In this document: piece after piece, positions 6,171 to 7,912 of the stretch | Position numbering within the stretch: position 1 is the first letter of the stretch | Layout of the letters: each line of letters starts with the position of its first letter | From: Akkermansiaceae bacterium UBA1506 | GTDB lineage: Bacteria; Verrucomicrobiota; Verrucomicrobiia; Verrucomicrobiales; DEV007 | Assembly (NCBI GenBank): GCA_002323995.1 | Contig: DCQY01000046.1 | Coordinates: 1-7,912, forward strand | Reading direction: 5' to 3' | DNA: 7,912 bases | The notes under the pieces: model-generated | What the model was told of the DNA's origin: nothing | The model's input: only the letters and a program-made list of their open reading frames with translations | Database searches by the model: none | Position numbers and translations under genes: made by a program

Positions 6171-6740
6171 TCATCCAACCTCGACCTGCCAATATTCCAA
6201 GGGCACAAGAGTTTCGCGTCCGAAGATGTTCACAGAAACCATGAGCTCCCCCTTTTCTTCGTTAACTTCCGCGGTGATTCCTGTTTGCCCCTGAAAAGGA
6301 CCGTCGGAAACAATCACTGTATCTCCAACCTCATAAGCTACTGCAGGCTTGACGCTACCCTCACGCTCTTTGATCTGCGCAAGCATTCCGTCAACTTCGT
6401 GGGACGGCATGGGCATGGGGTGATCTTTCGTCCCTGCGAAGTTAATCACACCATCGGTCTCCTGAATAAAATACCACGTGCGGTCTACCAAGGAATTATC
6501 ATCGTGCAACAAGTGCATGTTGATAATGATGTAACCAGGGAAAAACTTTCGATTCGCTTCACGCTTCTGACCCGACTTCACTTCGGACACACGTTCTTGA
6601 GGAACGAGTACCTCATAGATGAGATCACTCATTTCTTCAGCCTCAATCCGGCGCTCGATACTATCACGAACCTTTAACTCCTGTCCGGAGAGAACGTGAA
6701 CCACGTACCATTGGTCGTTTGGTGCAGGGATGGTCGGCAT
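6171..6740 (-). CDS. nusG: Transcription elongation/termination factor NusG
   Basis: 189-residue NusG: the N-terminal NGN domain binds the beta' clamp and upstream DNA fork to promote processive elongation, and the C-terminal KOW domain contacts Rho or ribosomal protein S10, linking transcription to termination and translation. Seen here: WYVVHVLSGQE at 11-21, RKFFPGY at 64-70 (the polymerase-contacting segment), and the KOW domain at about 138-189 with DGPFQGQTG at 146-154, VNIFGRETLVPLE at 170-182. About eight more residues than E. coli (181), mostly an insertion in the NGN domain around 75-95 (HLLHDDNSLVDRTWYF). The ATG at 6740 gives a short extension before the conserved WYVV; no Shine-Dalgarno. 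It lies 38 bases after secE, the conserved pairing. Confidence 0.97.
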   Translation of the reverse strand: MPTIPAPNDQWYVVHVLSGQELKVRDSIERRIEAEEMSDLIYEVLVPQERVSEVKSGQKREANRKFFPGYIIINMHLLHDDNSLVDRTWYFIQETDGVINFAGTKDHPMPMPSHEVDGMLAQIKEREGSVKPAVAYEVGDTVIVSDGPFQGQTGITAEVNEEKGELMVSVNIFGRETLVPLEYWQVEVG

Positions 6741-6778
6741 TGGAAAGTTGGATTAAAAATGTAAGAGGTGAAATCGGA

Positions 6779-6991
6779 CTAAAACCCGGTCGTCAGGAAA
6801 ATCATAAACTCGCGCATCGCAAAATCGATCGTAGCTACGTAGGCACCAAGAAGCACCATGGCGATTAGGACAACAACCGTAGAATCGATGAGTTGCTTAT
6901 ACTTCTTAAGGCCCTTTTCCTTGGGATCCCAAGGCCAAGTTGCCTTCTTCAGCTCAGTGCGAACTTCGCCAATGTATTTTCCCAACTTCAT
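6779..6991 (-). CDS. secE: Preprotein translocase subunit SecE
   Basis: 70-residue essential subunit of the SecYEG channel in the inner membrane; it clamps and stabilises SecY. The cytoplasmic amphipathic part contains the family motif EVRTELKKATWPWDPKE (9-25), and a single transmembrane helix spans about 37-57 (TVVVLIAMVLLGAYVATIDF). This is the one-helix form usual in most bacteria, unlike the three-helix E. coli protein. The ATG at 6991 fits the normal SecE start; a weak GAAAGA lies before it, not a true Shine-Dalgarno. It starts 27 bases after the 3' end of tRNA-Trp, so tRNA processing would leave it a very short leader. No rpmG gene lies between tuf and secE, although some bacteria have one there. 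Confidence 0.95.
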   Translation of the reverse strand: MKLGKYIGEVRTELKKATWPWDPKEKGLKKYKQLIDSTVVVLIAMVLLGAYVATIDFAMREFMIFLTTGF

Positions 6992-7018
6992 TTGATCTTT
7001 CAGCGTTCTGGAAGGAAG

Positions 7019-7094
7019 TGGCAGGGCAGCCGAGACTCGAACTCGGAACCAACGGTTTTGGAGACCGCTACTCTACCAATTGAGCTACTACCCT
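7019..7094 (-). tRNA. tRNA-Trp (anticodon CCA)
   Basis: A full 76-base cloverleaf can be folded. Acceptor arms AGGGTAG/CTGCCCT (one T-G wobble), D-arm GCTC/GAGT with GG in the loop, anticodon arm GCGGT/ACCGT with loop CTCCAAA (anticodon CCA, tryptophan), five-base variable loop, and T-arm CCGAG/CTCGG with loop TTCGAGT. The discriminator base is G, as expected for bacterial tRNA-Trp, and the 3' CCA is encoded. The location between tuf and secE is the conserved site for this tRNA. It is likely co-transcribed and cut out of the secE operon RNA. Confidence 0.98.
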
Positions 7095-7125
7095 CTTTTA
7101 ATTATTTCCCACTTACCGGCGGAAA

Positions 7126-7154
7126 GAGGGGAGCCGATCAACTCGGGTCCCCTC
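7126..7154 (-). terminator. Second hairpin between tuf and tRNA-Trp
   Basis: On the minus strand GAGGGGA pairs with TCCCCTC, then after a C·C mismatch CCGA pairs with TCGG around the loop GTTGA. Only three Ts follow, so it is a weaker terminator candidate than the hairpin before it. It could back up tuf termination or protect the end of the upstream RNA; a role in exposing the tRNA 5' end for RNase P is also possible. It lies 31 bases upstream of the tRNA. Confidence 0.55.
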
Positions 7155-7157
7155 CCC

Positions 7158-7215
7158 AAAAATTTTGGTTTTCACATGAGGGCCTTTCCCGACCCCAATG
7201 TGAAATTAAAACCAA
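7158..7215 (-). terminator. Candidate intrinsic terminator of tuf
   Basis: Starting 7 bases after the tuf stop, the minus-strand RNA forms a long hairpin. TTGGT pairs with ACCAA, and after a five-base bulge TTTCACAT pairs with ATGTGAAA. Inside that, GGGTC pairs with GGCCC (one T-G) around the loop GGGAAA. The 3' arm ends at 7165 and is followed by AA and five Ts (7162-7158). Position, stem and T-run fit a tuf terminator. Since tRNA-Trp and secE lie downstream on the same strand, either termination is partial or a promoter lies in the roughly 60 bases before the tRNA; I see an A/T-rich AATAATTAAA there but no convincing -35 box. Confidence 0.7.
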
Positions 7216-7222
7216 CTTGCTA

Positions 7223-7912
7223 TTAGTCGAGAATGTCAGCAACACGGCCAGCACCCACGGTGCGCCCACCCTCACGAATGGCGAAGCGGATTGTCTTCTC
7301 CATAGCAATCGGGGTGATGAGTTCAACCGTGATAGAAACGTTGTCTCCAGGCATCACCATCTCAACTCCGTCAGGAAGAGTAACGGAACCAGTCACATCG
7401 GTCGTACGGAAGTAGAACTGAGGACGGTAGTTATTAAAGAAGGGCGTGTGGCGGCCACCTTCATCTTTACTGAGAACGTAAACTTCAGCAGTAAACTTTT
7501 TGTGAGGAGTGATTGTGCCGGGCTTGGCGATGACTTGGCCACGCTCGAGTTCGTCCTTTTTGAGACCGCGCACGAGGATACCAACATTGTCACCTGCCTG
7601 ACCTTCGTCGAGGAGCTTCCGGAACATCTCGATGTCCGTAACTGTCGTCGTTTGAGTGTCGCGGATACCAACAATCTCCACCTCTTCCATCTTTTTGATG
7701 ATGCCGCGCTCAACACGACCAGTGGCGACTGTACCTCGGCCTTCGATAGAGAACACATCCTCAATTGGCATCAGGAAGTCTTGGTCAACAGGTCGCTCTG
7801 GGAGCGGGATATATTCATCAACAGCTTCCATAAGCTTCATGATGTTTTCCTGGTGGGACGCATCACCCTCAAGAGCCTTAAGGGCAGAACCGCGAACGAT
7901 CGGAATGTCGTC
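7223..7912 (-). CDS. tuf: Elongation factor Tu, 5' part cut by window
   Basis: EF-Tu is the GTPase that delivers aminoacyl-tRNA to the ribosomal A site. The window holds the last 229 residues; the frame stays open to the edge, and the first complete residues (DDIPIVRGSALKALEGD) match E. coli from about D165, so the ATG at 7840 is an internal methionine (IMKLMEAVDEYIPLPERP), not the start. The nucleotide-binding motifs G1-G4 lie outside; the G5 SAL motif is inside. Domain 2 starts near PFLMPIEDVFSI-like residues (here DFLMPIEDVFSIEGRGTVAT) and domain 3 includes GGRHTPFFNNYRPQFYFRTT and DVTG, ending in REGGRTVGAGRVADILD. Full length should be about 395. A terminator-like hairpin follows at once. 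Verrucomicrobial genomes can carry more than one tuf copy; this is the one beside tRNA-Trp and secE. Confidence 0.98.
   Translation of the reverse strand, partial: DDIPIVRGSALKALEGDASHQENIMKLMEAVDEYIPLPERPVDQDFLMPIEDVFSIEGRGTVATGRVERGIIKKMEEVEIVGIRDTQTTTVTDIEMFRKLLDEGQAGDNVGILVRGLKKDELERGQVIAKPGTITPHKKFTAEVYVLSKDEGGRHTPFFNNYRPQFYFRTTDVTGSVTLPDGVEMVMPGDNVSITVELITPIAMEKTIRFAIREGGRTVGAGRVADILD

Noticed and set aside
7838..7840. ATG as the start of a separate 205-residue protein
   Set aside because: The frame continues upstream to the window edge with a perfect EF-Tu sequence, so this is an internal methionine.
1..7912. Search for insertion sequences, CRISPR repeats, phage or defence genes
   Set aside because: All coding space is taken by conserved core genes in the ancestral order and no long direct or inverted repeats were noticed.

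Overview
The window is a continuous stretch of a bacterial core operon cluster for translation and transcription. Every gene lies on the minus strand. In transcription order (right to left) it reads: 3' part of tuf (EF-Tu), tRNA-Trp(CCA), secE, nusG, rplK (L11), rplA (L1), rplJ (L10), rplL (L7/L12), and rpoB (RNA polymerase beta), which runs off the left edge. This order is one of the most conserved in bacteria. All reading frames I followed are intact. I saw no mobile element, CRISPR array, phage gene, transferred gene or defence system, and no undescribed protein system.

The source is probably a member of the PVC group, most likely Verrucomicrobiota (perhaps Opitutae-like). This is inferred from the protein sequences read by eye: L11, L1 and EF-Tu are PVC-like in style. 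The rifampicin-region wording in RpoB (LSALGPGGLN followed by RDRAGFEVRDVHPSHYGRICP) recalls chlamydial and verrucomicrobial polymerases, SecE has a single membrane segment, and no gene has a recognisable Shine-Dalgarno sequence. The taxonomic call is moderate at best; a marker-gene tree would settle it.

Layout: 7223-7912 is the EF-Tu C-terminal part. 7095-7222 holds two consecutive hairpins, the first a good candidate tuf terminator. 7019-7094 is tRNA-Trp with an encoded CCA, only 27 bases from secE. 3835-6991 carries secE, nusG and four ribosomal protein genes with spacers of 38 to 66 bases, except for a 141-base structured spacer between rplJ and rplL. 3540-3834 is a 295-base gene-free spacer that opens with a terminator-like hairpin and leads into rpoB (1-3539).

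The genes work as a unit. EF-Tu delivers aminoacyl-tRNA. L11, L10 and L7/L12 form the GTPase-associated stalk that EF-Tu, EF-G and other factors contact, and L1 forms the opposite stalk. RpoB with NusG carries out transcription and couples it to translation, and SecE is an essential part of the protein export channel. The parts worth a second look are the non-coding ones: the rplJ-rplL spacer, with two mutually exclusive RNA pairings around a four-copy AAACC repeat, and the rplL-rpoB spacer, which looks like an attenuator plus a long leader.
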